Shown here: positions 35,896 through 44,337 of the stretch, in pieces
Layout: every line of letters begins with the position of its first letter
How positions within the stretch are numbered: the first letter of the stretch is position 1
Source: Celerinatantimonas sp046054165
GTDB taxonomy: Bacteria > Pseudomonadota > Gammaproteobacteria > Enterobacterales > Celerinatantimonadaceae
Direction: 5' to 3'
Length of the DNA stretch: 64,000 bases
NCBI RefSeq assembly: GCF_046054165.1
Contig: NZ_JBFNXK010000019.1
Location: 1 to 64,000 of the forward strand
Notes under the pieces: model-generated
What the model was told of the DNA's origin: nothing
Database searches by the model: none
Seen by the model: the letters and a program-made list of their open reading frames with translations, nothing else
Position numbers and translations under genes: made by a program

Positions 35896-35922
35896 AAAGC
35901 CCGCTTAAAACAAGCGGGCTTT
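35896..35922 (-). terminator. Terminator of tRNA unit 2
   Basis: AAAGCCCGCTT/AAGCGGGCTTT stem, identical to that of unit 1 except in the loop. Confidence 0.85.
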
Positions 35923-35929
35923 CTGAATG

Positions 35930-36005
35930 TGGCTCCTCCTGCTGGGCTCGAACCAGCGACCTGCGGATTAACAGTCCGTCGCTCTACCAACTGAGCTAAG
36001 GAGGA
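35930..36005 (-). tRNA. tRNA-Asn (GTT), copy 2
   Basis: Identical to copy 1: 76 nt, encoded CCA, anticodon GTT. Confidence 0.97.
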
Positions 36006-36009
36006 ATTG

Positions 36010-36085
36010 TGGTGCCCAGAGGCGGAATCGAACCACCGACACGAGGATTTTCAATCCTCTGCTCTACCGACTGAGCTATCTGGGC
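36010..36085 (-). tRNA. tRNA-Phe (GAA), copy 2
   Basis: Identical to copy 1: 76 nt, encoded CCA, anticodon GAA. Confidence 0.97.
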
Positions 36086-36266
36086 AACGGGGCGTTATTA
36101 AACTTTTTTTAAGGTCCTAAGTCAACATTATTTTTCACTCAAAAATGCGATTGAACAGTAAACAACCAATTTTTATGATTTATAGGCAATTCTGCGATTA
36201 TTTTCAGTAAAAGAGCGTGAACAGGGTCCAATAAATTCTCAAATAAACTATCCATGATCCGATTCA

Positions 36267-36281
36267 TGTTATAACATAACG
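36267..36281. promoter_or_regulatory. Zur box upstream of zur-cobW-mepM
   Basis: TGTTATAACATAACG matches TGTTATANTATAACA at 13 of 15 positions and lies 28 bases before the zur start. It implies zinc-dependent autoregulation and links this operon to the transporter at 7.5-10.1 kb. Confidence 0.7.
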
Positions 36282-36309
36282 ATTTATTTTTTAAACAATA
36301 GTTAAGCTT

Positions 36310-36762
36310 ATGCAGCGACAACTGGCCCATTTAGTCAAAACAGCAGAACATTACTGTGAGCAAAACCAACAACGTCTAACCCCTAATCGCCGAGAAGTTT
36401 TATCGATTTTAGCGACCAATCATACCCCCATGAGCGCTTATGAGATTCTCGATGCGATGAAACCCAAGCATCAATCGATCAAGCCCCCCACTGTTTATCG
36501 GGCTTTAAAATTTTTATTGGATGCCGGGCTAATTCATAATATTGAATCAACCAATCAATATTTACTTTGTAATCACCTCGATCATCCGCATCAGCCCCAG
36601 TTATTAGTCTGTCAGGTATGCCGGTCTGTTGAAGAGATCCCATTAAGTGACGAGATGCACAAACAACTGTGTGAGAGTGCTAAATCGAGAGGATTTCATC
36701 TCATTCACCATGCGATCGAATTACACGGTATTTGCCACAATTGCCAAGAGCAACATAATTGA
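36310..36762 (+). CDS. zur: Zinc uptake regulator Zur (Fur family)
   Basis: 150 residues. Winged helix with LTPNRREVLSILA and HQSIKPPTVYRALKFLLDAGL (about 24-77). The dimerisation domain has metal sites: CNHLDHPHQP, CQVCRSV and the C-terminal CHNC, giving two CxxC pairs for a structural zinc. A Zur rather than Fur identity is supported by the NHLDHPHQ/CQVC pattern, the adjacent COG0523 gene and Zur-type boxes. Its stop overlaps the GTPase start by one base. Confidence 0.9.
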   Translation: MQRQLAHLVKTAEHYCEQNQQRLTPNRREVLSILATNHTPMSAYEILDAMKPKHQSIKPPTVYRALKFLLDAGLIHNIESTNQYLLCNHLDHPHQPQLLVCQVCRSVEEIPLSDEMHKQLCESAKSRGFHLIHHAIELHGICHNCQEQHN

Positions 36763-37676
36763 TGTCCATCGATACCCATCTCATTAGCGGTTTTTTGGGA
36801 AGTGGCAAAACCACAACCCTCAATGCGTTATTACGACAAAAACCGGTATCCGAGCGTTGGGGGATCCTCATCAACGAATTTGGAGAACTCGGATTAGATG
36901 AACGCCTGATTATCGCGGATAATTCTGTACTCTTACGACAAATCAGTGGGGGGTGTTTATGTTGTACTCAAGGGGCAGCATTTCGCTTAGCTTTAGAGCA
37001 ATTAATCAGTTTCAAACCAAATCGAATTCTCATTGAACCCACCGGGCTGGGTCATCCGGGAACGATCATTCAACAACTAGTGCAACACCCTCATATTCAG
37101 TATCATTCAACCTTTGTTATCGTTGATATCCAACAAGTTTTGGATCCTCAATATCAGTCTGAATATCTGTGGCAACAAATGTTCAACGGCGCATCTTATA
37201 TTGTGCTGAATAAATTAGATCAAGTGTCCTCAGCAATACACGCTCAGGCCATTGAATGGCTACAGCAGCATTATCCGCAACAAAAAAAGATTTCAGTTGA
37301 ATATGGACAACTCCCCCTGAAATACTTCACAATGCCTGTCCCGCTTTGTACTCAGCCCTGTGAATCCAAAGTGATCACACACATTTCTCGGGTCGAGCAG
37401 CAGGGTCAGGGATATCAGAGTTGTGGCTGGCAATTTCCACAAACGGTGAGCTTTAACCATCAGGCATTAATAGCGCTGTTGCAACGTTACCAAGTACGGC
37501 GCGTCAAAGCGCATCTACATACAGATATAGGATGGAGAACGATCAATGGTCTTGGTCGTCAAATCAACAGCTGTCCGGCCAAAGCGGCCGCTACAGCTAA
37601 ATTGGAACTCATCCATTCCGAACGACTGAACTGGCCCGATATTGAACAAGAACTACAAAATGTTAAGACTGGATAA
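36762..37676 (+). CDS. CobW/COG0523-family metal GTPase (ZigA/ZnuG-like metallochaperone)
   Basis: 304 residues. Walker A SGFLGSGKTT near 8-17, ILINEFGELGLD, the metal-binding GGCLCC (CxCC) near 64, GTP-base motif NKLD near 150, and a compact CobW C-terminal domain (about 225-300). COG0523 members under Zur control deliver zinc to apo-enzymes during starvation. ATG 36762 is used; it overlaps the zur stop in TGATG. No His-rich loop was seen. The position directly behind zur supports a zinc role. Confidence 0.87.
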   Translation: MSIDTHLISGFLGSGKTTTLNALLRQKPVSERWGILINEFGELGLDERLIIADNSVLLRQISGGCLCCTQGAAFRLALEQLISFKPNRILIEPTGLGHPGTIIQQLVQHPHIQYHSTFVIVDIQQVLDPQYQSEYLWQQMFNGASYIVLNKLDQVSSAIHAQAIEWLQQHYPQQKKISVEYGQLPLKYFTMPVPLCTQPCESKVITHISRVEQQGQGYQSCGWQFPQTVSFNHQALIALLQRYQVRRVKAHLHTDIGWRTINGLGRQINSCPAKAAATAKLELIHSERLNWPDIEQELQNVKTG

Positions 37677-37681
37677 GAAGT

Positions 37682-38983
37682 ATGTCTTTAAAGAAGTTTA
37701 ATTTTTGGTCACGTTGGTGGGCTCTGCCTAAGCTACACCGCCGTGGACTGTTACTCATTATTATTTTACTGGCCATTGTTTTTGCCTGGACCCCATCTAA
37801 AAATTTAACAGGTGAAGTCAACCTGCCGGCCAGTCAACCCAGCCAGGATCAACCTGGAGAAACGCTCCCTTCAGCCAGTGACCCGGTCACCGATCAAAAC
37901 CAGAGTATGCAACCCAGTCGTGAATACACAATTGTAACGGGTGATACGTTAGGTGAGATCTTTACTCATCTGGGATTAAGCTATAACCAGATGAACACTA
38001 TCCTAGAAAATGACCAAACTCAGGCACTCGATACTCTAAATCCTGGTGATAAATTACGCTTCTGGCTCAATGACAAACAGCAGTTGACCCGTTTTCAGGT
38101 GTACTTCAATCCGGGATATTATGTCGATTTTAATCTATTAGAAGATGGCAGTTACGAATCTAAAGAAATCCGGCTGGAAGGGACTTGGAAACGTCGCCTG
38201 ATCCGAGGAAAAATAGAAGGCAGTCTCTATTTATCCGCCCGTAAGCTTGGATTAACTCCCGCTGAAATTGATCAGATCGGCCAGATGTTCAGAGATAAAA
38301 TCAATTTCAGCCGAGAACTACGCGCCGGCGATCTGTTCCAGGTGGTCCTTGAAGATCAATTTATTGATGGACAAGCGACCGGAGAAAACCATCTGCTAGC
38401 GGTCCAGATCGTGAATCGCAACCGAGAACTGAATGCTTTTTTGTTTGATAACGGCAAATATTATGATGAAAACGGTGACAGTTTAACCCGGGCTTTTTTA
38501 CGGTATCCAACTAAACGCCACTACCGCATCAGTTCGCCGTTTAATTTACATCGCCGTCATCCGGTAACCGGGCGCATCGCCCCCCATTTTGGGACTGATT
38601 TTGCCTGTGCCAGTGGAACCCCAGTCATTGCTACCGGAGATGGTGTCGTGACCCGAGTAATCCGCCATCCTTATGCGGGATTATATGTGGTTATTCGTCA
38701 CGGAAGTACCTACATCACCCGTTATCTACATTTAAGCAAAACCTTCGTTAAACAGGGGCAACCGGTGAAACGAGGACAAGTGATTGCATTATCAGGCGCA
38801 ACCGGACGTGTCACAGGACCGCATTTGCACTACGAATTTCGTATTAATAATCGCCCGGTAAATCCGATGAGTGCCAAAATTCCAATGGCGGCAGCGGTTT
38901 CACGTAAAGATATGCCCGCCTTTAAGAAAGTGGTCAAAGAAATGCTTCAGACCATGAAGGAGAATGCTCCGGCTGCATCATAG
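37682..38983 (+). CDS. mepM: Murein DD-endopeptidase MepM-like (M23, LytM)
   Basis: 433 residues. N-terminal TM anchor (about 20-38), LysM/OapA-like region with YTIVTGDTLGEIFTHLG (about 82-98), then an M23 domain (about 285-395) with metal ligands in HFGTDFACASGTPV and HLHYEF. Zn enzyme that cleaves D-Ala-mDAP cross-links during cell growth. In E. coli mepM (yebA) sits beside znuA. Here it is 5 bases behind the zur-cobW pair, so it is probably under Zur control. Confidence 0.9.
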   Translation: MSLKKFNFWSRWWALPKLHRRGLLLIIILLAIVFAWTPSKNLTGEVNLPASQPSQDQPGETLPSASDPVTDQNQSMQPSREYTIVTGDTLGEIFTHLGLSYNQMNTILENDQTQALDTLNPGDKLRFWLNDKQQLTRFQVYFNPGYYVDFNLLEDGSYESKEIRLEGTWKRRLIRGKIEGSLYLSARKLGLTPAEIDQIGQMFRDKINFSRELRAGDLFQVVLEDQFIDGQATGENHLLAVQIVNRNRELNAFLFDNGKYYDENGDSLTRAFLRYPTKRHYRISSPFNLHRRHPVTGRIAPHFGTDFACASGTPVIATGDGVVTRVIRHPYAGLYVVIRHGSTYITRYLHLSKTFVKQGQPVKRGQVIALSGATGRVTGPHLHYEFRINNRPVNPMSAKIPMAAAVSRKDMPAFKKVVKEMLQTMKENAPAAS

Positions 38984-38991
38984 GAGTGTTA

Positions 38992-39026
38992 AGCATTCCG
39001 GCATAACTTTTTTATCCCGGAATGCT
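38992..39026. terminator. Bidirectional terminator hairpin
   Basis: AGCATTCCGG / CCGGAATGCT 10-bp stem between the convergent mepM and rlmI genes, with CTTTAAT following on the plus strand. Confidence 0.75.
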
Positions 39027-39044
39027 CTTTAATCAATAACGGGC

Positions 39045-40232
39045 TTAGAAGACCCGGCACAAAAATCCTTTCAGATAAAAACCTTCGGGATAGGGTCCGG
39101 CAACTGGATGATCTTCGGCCTGTTCCAATGCTTTAATAAACTGGATTTGCCGACCGGCATCCAAGGCTGCATCCGCTACAATTTTCTGGAATAACTCTTT
39201 GGGCATCAGCCCGGAACAAGAAAAAGTAGCTAATAACCCGCCGGGCTCCAAAAGGCCCATCGCCAAGCGGTTAATATCCTGATAGCCCCGGCTCGCGCGT
39301 TTTAAATGGGCTTTACTATCGACAAATTTGGGCGGATCCAACACGATCAGATCAAAGTTCAGCTCCCCCTGATAATCTCGTAATGCCTGAAATACATCGA
39401 TTTTAATATGCTGAATCCGGGTATCATCCAACTGATTCAAACTCACATTCGCCGCCGCGATATCCAATGCATTTTGAGAAACATCCAGATTCATAACGGA
39501 TGCCGCCTGCCCCGCCAGAGCATACGTTCCAAACCCTCCGGTATAACTGAAGCAGTTTAAAACCCGGCGTCCCCGAGCCAATTGACCAACCAATTGCCGG
39601 TTATTACGCTGATCCAAATAGTAGCCCGTTTTATGACCCGTGATAATATCCACCCATAATTTCAGGCCATTCTCTTCAATCACCATAGGCTGTGGTGGCA
39701 AGGTTCCGGCGAGTAATCCGGTCACCGGCTCCAGCCCTTCTTTTTTTCTGACATCGACATCAGAACGCTCATATACACAGCAATTTGGATACAGGGTCGT
39801 TAATGCCTCAAGTAACATCGAACGACACCAATCCGCTCCGGCACTGAGCAACTGAATCACCAAGACATCGGCGTACCGATCAATCGTGACGCCTGGTAAA
39901 CCATCATTTTCCCCGGCCACTAAGCGATAACTATTGGTTTGTGAAAATTCACTTAAAAGAGCACGCCCGGCTTGTGCCTGCTGCAATTTTTCGATAAAAA
40001 ATTCAGTCGTGACCGGAGTTCGTTTATCGAAACTCCAAACACGAGCTCGGATCTGCGAGTCCGGTGAATATCCAGCATAAGCAAGCCACTGTCCGGCTGA
40101 AGAATAAATCGATACAATATCCCCTCGTGCCGGAGAGCCTTCAACACGCTCAACCGCATTGGAAAACAGCCAAGGATGGCGTCGAAATAAGGATTTTTCA
40201 CGTTTAGGATGTAAATAAAGGGCTGGTTTCAT
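39045..40232 (-). CDS. rlmI: 23S rRNA m5C1962 methyltransferase RlmI
   Basis: 395 residues. N-terminal PUA domain (about 1-75, RHPWLFSNAVERVEG.PARGD). Central EEHEE-type region DGLPGVTIDRYADVLVIQLL, then the Rossmann SAM domain with HKTGYYLDQRNNRQ, VLNCFSYTGGFG (motif I) and LIVLDPPKF (motif IV), and the catalytic Cys in TFSCSG. Methylates C1962 of 23S rRNA using SAM. Monocistronic. Confidence 0.95.
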   Translation of the reverse strand: MKPALYLHPKREKSLFRRHPWLFSNAVERVEGSPARGDIVSIYSSAGQWLAYAGYSPDSQIRARVWSFDKRTPVTTEFFIEKLQQAQAGRALLSEFSQTNSYRLVAGENDGLPGVTIDRYADVLVIQLLSAGADWCRSMLLEALTTLYPNCCVYERSDVDVRKKEGLEPVTGLLAGTLPPQPMVIEENGLKLWVDIITGHKTGYYLDQRNNRQLVGQLARGRRVLNCFSYTGGFGTYALAGQAASVMNLDVSQNALDIAAANVSLNQLDDTRIQHIKIDVFQALRDYQGELNFDLIVLDPPKFVDSKAHLKRASRGYQDINRLAMGLLEPGGLLATFSCSGLMPKELFQKIVADAALDAGRQIQFIKALEQAEDHPVAGPYPEGFYLKGFLCRVF

Positions 40233-40320
40233 CTTGCATGTTCAGGGTTGGGCAAACAGGGCGATGATTATAGAAGTGGTTGGCTTGGCTTCCAAGCTTT
40301 TTAGTCGTTAAGATAATGTC

Positions 40321-40836
40321 ATGAATGATAGTGAACCATTAATAGAACAGAAGCGGCAACAACTAGCAGCATGCTTGGATACACTGCAAATAAAATATCA
40401 ATCCTACTGCCATCCGCCGCTGATGACCTGTCAGGAAGCGGATCGAATCGGTCTAATTCGCAGTGGCTCTCGGATTAAAAATTTATTTCTGCAGGATAAC
40501 GTCGGTAAGCGCCATTTTTTACTGATCACTTATTCAGAGACGCCAATCGACTTAAAAATGTTAGCCAAAGAGCAGCAGACCAAACGATTAGGGTTTGCTT
40601 CAGAACGACGCTTAGCTCATTATTTGAATGCCACACGGGGCTGCGTCTCCATTTTAGGACTATTTTACGATCAAGAACAGCAAGTAGAATTATGGATTGA
40701 TCGACAATTATGGCATGAAACCAACGGACTCCAGTGTCATCCGCTGGATAACCGGCAAACCTGGGTGATTTCTAAACCGGATCTCACTCGTTTTATTGAA
40801 TACACGCGTCATTCCATACAACTTGTCGATTTATAG
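40321..40836 (+). CDS. YbaK/ProXp-type aminoacyl-tRNA deacylase (PrdX-like)
   Basis: 171 residues, single YbaK/prolyl-tRNA-synthetase-associated domain. Typical blocks are HPPLMTCQEAD, SRIKNLFLQDNVGKRHFLLIT (with the conserved Lys of KNLFL), KRLGFASERRL and RGCVSILGLFYD. Free-standing members hydrolyse mischarged Ala-tRNA-Pro or related tRNAs. Monocistronic, divergent from rlmI. Confidence 0.88.
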   Translation: MNDSEPLIEQKRQQLAACLDTLQIKYQSYCHPPLMTCQEADRIGLIRSGSRIKNLFLQDNVGKRHFLLITYSETPIDLKMLAKEQQTKRLGFASERRLAHYLNATRGCVSILGLFYDQEQQVELWIDRQLWHETNGLQCHPLDNRQTWVISKPDLTRFIEYTRHSIQLVDL

Positions 40837-40910
40837 GCAATTGAGAGTATTTTCTGATATAACAGTCAGAATCATTAGTAAGTTTTGCGTGCGCTTTTAA
40901 AGGAGTAAGC

Positions 40911-41711
40911 ATGGCAGCTGAGCCATTGGGGGCCTGGACCCAAGCCCTTGCAATTCATACACCGTGGTTTTCTTCATTAACTGATGCCCATTCATCCATT
41001 CATGCATATCAACTTTTCTGGCAAAATTTACCTTTCTGGGTCATTGCGTTACTCGGAGGGGCAGTTGTCGCCTATCAACGTCGCTGGTGGTCTAGCCTGG
41101 CGGCTTTATTAAGCATTACCGTCAGTTGGTCACTCGGAAGCTGGCCTTTAGTCAGCATGACGCTAGGGTGTTGGTTACCCATCTGGTTATCCAGCTGGCT
41201 AATCATTCGTTTTATTAGTCGCTTTGCCTCTCAGAGTGAGAAGTTATGCCGTTACAGCCACTATTTTCCGCAAAGTTGGCCCATCATTATTATTTCGATA
41301 TGGGCCATGATTACCCCTCCAATTTGGTGGAGTGCAGCCATCGCTTGCTGGATAGCTATCATTCCACAGCTGCTCAGCAAACGTCTGAAAATTTTCAACG
41401 CGATGCCAACCACCGCCATGAAACAAGCCAGCCAATTGGGAGCTAATCGTCATCAGTGCATTGAATGGGTTGCCAAACGTTATCTTAAGCAACCCCTGCG
41501 ACATTGGCTGCGTGAATCATTGGTTTTATCCATGTTCTCTTGCATGTTAGCCGGGATCATCGGATTTCCGGGGATCGGCCAGATCTTTATCTCGGCATTG
41601 TATCAGCAGCAATATGAACAGTTAGCGCCTGCGGTCATTGCCCTGATCTGTATTCTAATATTCCTGTCATCACTAGTCGCCTCAGCTCAACATCGAGAGT
41701 CCCCGCTATGA
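40911..41711 (+). CDS. ProW-like permease, divergent
   Basis: 266 residues, about six hydrophobic helices. Homology to glycine-betaine/proline permeases (ProW/OpuAB) is visible from the EAA-like loop TTAMKQASQLGANRHQCIEW (about 164-183; ProW has an ASRSFGAS-type stretch) and the following FSCMLAGIIGFPGIGQ. The usual pore-helix sequence TTPAFVYL is replaced. It overlaps the next gene by 4 bases. AAAGGAG precedes the ATG. There is no binding-protein gene. The partner ATPase is inactive, so transport is doubtful. Confidence 0.75.
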   Translation: MAAEPLGAWTQALAIHTPWFSSLTDAHSSIHAYQLFWQNLPFWVIALLGGAVVAYQRRWWSSLAALLSITVSWSLGSWPLVSMTLGCWLPIWLSSWLIIRFISRFASQSEKLCRYSHYFPQSWPIIIISIWAMITPPIWWSAAIACWIAIIPQLLSKRLKIFNAMPTTAMKQASQLGANRHQCIEWVAKRYLKQPLRHWLRESLVLSMFSCMLAGIIGFPGIGQIFISALYQQQYEQLAPAVIALICILIFLSSLVASAQHRESPL

Positions 41712-42898
41712 GCCAAGTTCAGTTACAGAATATCCGGTTATCAATATCCAGTGAGGTCAACACCCTTGATCTCACCTTACAAGCCGGTCAACTCGTTGGT
41801 TTATGTGGGGACATCGGCAGTGGTCCGGAGCGATTACTAGAAGTTTTATTTGGTTATCGCGTTCCTCTATCCGGTAAAGTCCGCTATAACGGCGAACCGA
41901 TTCCGCATAGTGAAAAAGCACTCAGTGCCTGGCGAGCCAAAGGTGTGGCGTTGGTTTCCGATGCACTTCCTCTTATTGATATTTTAACAGTCCGCGAAAA
42001 TCTGTTACTCGCGCTGCAAGTTCAAGGCAAGAACCGTCGTAAAGCACTCGCTCAGGCGGATGAGGCACTGGCAACCGATCAACTACTCTCGATTGCTGAT
42101 CGTTATCCGGAACAGTTAAATATTATCGAGCGTACTCAGGTTTTACTTTGGCGCGCTTATATTGCTCAGCCTCAATTGTTACTGATCAATCAACAAATCA
42201 ATAATCTCCCGGCCGCCATTCGAGGCCGATGGTATCAACGCTTTGAACGATTACGTCAGCAGCGCCAATGTATCGTCATTTTGTTCAGTTCCGAATTACT
42301 TGAGCTGTGCCAACAATCTGATTATTTATTGGCCTTTGATCAAGGCGAATGTATTGCACATGGACAACCGCAAACCCTGATTTTACGCCACGATTGCCAA
42401 CCATTGCACCGACTCCTCATGAAGATGAATCCACTGCTGGCCGTCAATGCCAAAGGATTGGCGAGTATGCCTTCTCTGTGTTTGAAAGCACAAATTAGTG
42501 CTCAGGCCGCCTTATCGGCAATGCAAAGCAAACAGCGCAGCTATGCTTATTTGGTTCAGGGTAGTCAATTAATCGGTGGGCTTTCGTTATATCAAGCAAA
42601 TCGCGCTGTTCAACAAAAAGCGACCTCACTCATTAGTTATTTGGATAAACTTCCCACCATTGAAGCCTCTGTCCCATTAAGTGAAGTTCTTTCTGAAGGG
42701 GTAGGAAGACAACGAGATTTAGCCGTGATTGATCATAAAGGACGCTATTTGGGACAACTGCGTTATAAACAGATCTTGGCCCGACTCAATGAAATATTCA
42801 ATCCTCGTCATGATTACCGAATTTCAGTAGAAGAAAATCAGGCCGAAAAAGAAATTCTCCCAGAGGCACCGTCAACGCTCACATCAGGAGCCGACTAA
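41708..42898 (+). CDS. ProV-like pseudo-ATPase with C-terminal CBS region
   Basis: 396 residues with ProV layout, but every nucleotide motif is gone. Walker A is GDIGSGPER (34-42, no GKS/T). The signature is LNIIERTQ instead of LSGGMRQR. Walker B is LLLINQQINNL, lacking Asp/Glu. The H-loop His is replaced in ILFSSEL. The CBS-pair region (about 260-365; LAVIDHKGRYLGQL) is well kept. The uninterrupted frame and 4-base overlap with the permease gene suggest selection for a non-ATPase role, such as osmosensing through CBS; this is inferred. Confidence 0.82.
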   Translation: MSQVQLQNIRLSISSEVNTLDLTLQAGQLVGLCGDIGSGPERLLEVLFGYRVPLSGKVRYNGEPIPHSEKALSAWRAKGVALVSDALPLIDILTVRENLLLALQVQGKNRRKALAQADEALATDQLLSIADRYPEQLNIIERTQVLLWRAYIAQPQLLLINQQINNLPAAIRGRWYQRFERLRQQRQCIVILFSSELLELCQQSDYLLAFDQGECIAHGQPQTLILRHDCQPLHRLLMKMNPLLAVNAKGLASMPSLCLKAQISAQAALSAMQSKQRSYAYLVQGSQLIGGLSLYQANRAVQQKATSLISYLDKLPTIEASVPLSEVLSEGVGRQRDLAVIDHKGRYLGQLRYKQILARLNEIFNPRHDYRISVEENQAEKEILPEAPSTLTSGAD

Positions 42899-42945
42899 AT
42901 CACATCAAAAAGCGTAAACTGTGCCCGAATACCTTAAGCCATCCA

Positions 42946-43434
42946 TTACTCCTGATAATCCTGTATATGGCTTAAAGGTAATTCAGTATGTTCGATGACG
43001 GTTCTTAGGATAAAACTTGACCGAACCCCAGTCACTCCGGGGATCCGCGTCAATTTACCGAGTAAGAAATTCTGAAAATAAGTCATATCCGGTACCGTCA
43101 CTTTCAGCTGATAATCCGCATCATTACCGGTCACTAACATACATTCCATCACTTCTTCATATTTAGCGACTTCTTTTTCAAAGCCTTCAAAACGCTCCGG
43201 TGTATGGCGATCCATCGTAATATGGATATAAGCTGTAAGACTTAAATTCAGTTTATTAGCATTTAAAAGCGTCACATGACGCCGGATAAAACCAGCATCT
43301 TCAAGCTGTTTCACGCGGCGGGAGCAAGGTGATGGAGATAAACCTACACGTTCAGCCAATTCCAGATTACTGATGCGGCCATTCTGTTGCATGACCTCTA
43401 AAATCAGCCGATCGGTTTTATCTAATTTAAGCAT
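42946..43434 (-). CDS. Lrp/AsnC-family transcriptional regulator
   Basis: 162 residues from MLKLDKTD. N-terminal HTH (DRLILEVMQQNGRISNLELAERVGLSPSPCSRRVKQLEDAGFI, split here over about 7-50) and C-terminal RAM domain (about 65-150; VMECMLVTGNDADYQLKV). The frame opens at 43452, but ATG 43434 is preferred: homologues start there and GAGGAA lies about 10 bases upstream. The target is unknown; the upstream gap holds a palindrome that may be its site. Confidence 0.9.
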   Translation of the reverse strand: MLKLDKTDRLILEVMQQNGRISNLELAERVGLSPSPCSRRVKQLEDAGFIRRHVTLLNANKLNLSLTAYIHITMDRHTPERFEGFEKEVAKYEEVMECMLVTGNDADYQLKVTVPDMTYFQNFLLGKLTRIPGVTGVRSSFILRTVIEHTELPLSHIQDYQE

Positions 43435-43452
43435 GACAATCGCATTCCTCAA

Positions 43453-43872
43453 TAGTATAGTGCCGCAGCAGCCCGGATTCCCCCGTGAAACATGGGTTCA
43501 TCATGATAAAAACAAACCTAAATGGGTAAAAATCCACACACCCATCATTATCAAACGCTATTTATTCTGAGTATCGTGACACAAGTCCCGCTCACTAACC
43601 ATGATAGATTCAATTGAATCATGGCCATTCAACTGTCAATAATAACATAAATTCTCTTTAATACAGACATAATTGGATATATATATTCATTTTCTTTTTA
43701 TTTTTTAGCACAACTACTCAAAATTAATATCATTTAAATGACCAACCCGATTGGGATCGCCTCATGAGTTAGGTTGCGATTTAAACAATGATGCGATATC
43801 GGTGCTATTTCAGATCCAAAATCGTTTATTCTATGTCGGCCAGCCGCCATCCATCGGAGTGATCAAGCCATC
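43453..43872. other. Intergenic region with palindrome GATTCAATTGAATC
   Basis: 420 AT-rich bases. At 43607-43620 there is a perfect 14-bp palindrome GATTCAATTGAATC, flanked by CCATGAT and ATGG, which extend the symmetry imperfectly. It is a candidate operator for the divergent lrp-like gene. No other feature was seen. Confidence 0.45.
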
Positions 43873-44328
43873 ATGGTGATCGAAACAACCCTGCACAGTA
43901 TCGGAACCTCTTCGCCACAATGGGCGTTATATCTTCATACCCAAATGCCAGCGTATTCTGATCAATCACCTTCACATGCCCATTTTATTGAGATGCTCAT
44001 CAAGCAAAACGGGAATCACTGGAGAAAAATTTTAGTCATTTGGGCGAAACTCTGTGCCCCCGATCAGCACTGGAGAGATTATCTGTATGAACAATTACTT
44101 AATGAACAGCAAATTGTCATCGGCTCACGCCAACTCAGCGCTGCTTCACAGCATTTTATTGCGGGAAAAGCCAATTGGCTTCAATTTGGATTTCATCTTG
44201 ATTTAGCACTCCCCAATTATCATTGGCAACCTCCGTTCTGTTTAGTACCCTATCCCGATTATCGGCAATTTCCAAATAGGCTGATAGCTGCCATTCGGCA
44301 AGACTTACAGGCCAACACGCCCACGTAG
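43873..44328 (+). CDS. Unrecognised 151-residue protein upstream of riboflavin synthase
   Basis: No family identified with confidence. It is soluble, rich in Trp, His and Gln, and has a NGNHWRKILVIWAKL block (about 51-65) and a C-terminal CLVPYPDYRQFPNRLI block that look conserved. The stop lies 9 bases before ribE and GGGGGG precedes the next ATG, so the two are likely co-transcribed. The start at ATG 43873 is supported only by frame length. Confidence 0.65.
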   Translation: MVIETTLHSIGTSSPQWALYLHTQMPAYSDQSPSHAHFIEMLIKQNGNHWRKILVIWAKLCAPDQHWRDYLYEQLLNEQQIVIGSRQLSAASQHFIAGKANWLQFGFHLDLALPNYHWQPPFCLVPYPDYRQFPNRLIAAIRQDLQANTPT

Positions 44329-44337
44329 GGGGGACTT

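Larger units (their letters stand above)
35892..36090 (-). repeat. tRNA-Phe/tRNA-Asn/terminator unit, copy 2
   Basis: Direct repeat of 35272-35470 at a distance of 620 bases. Confidence 0.9.
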
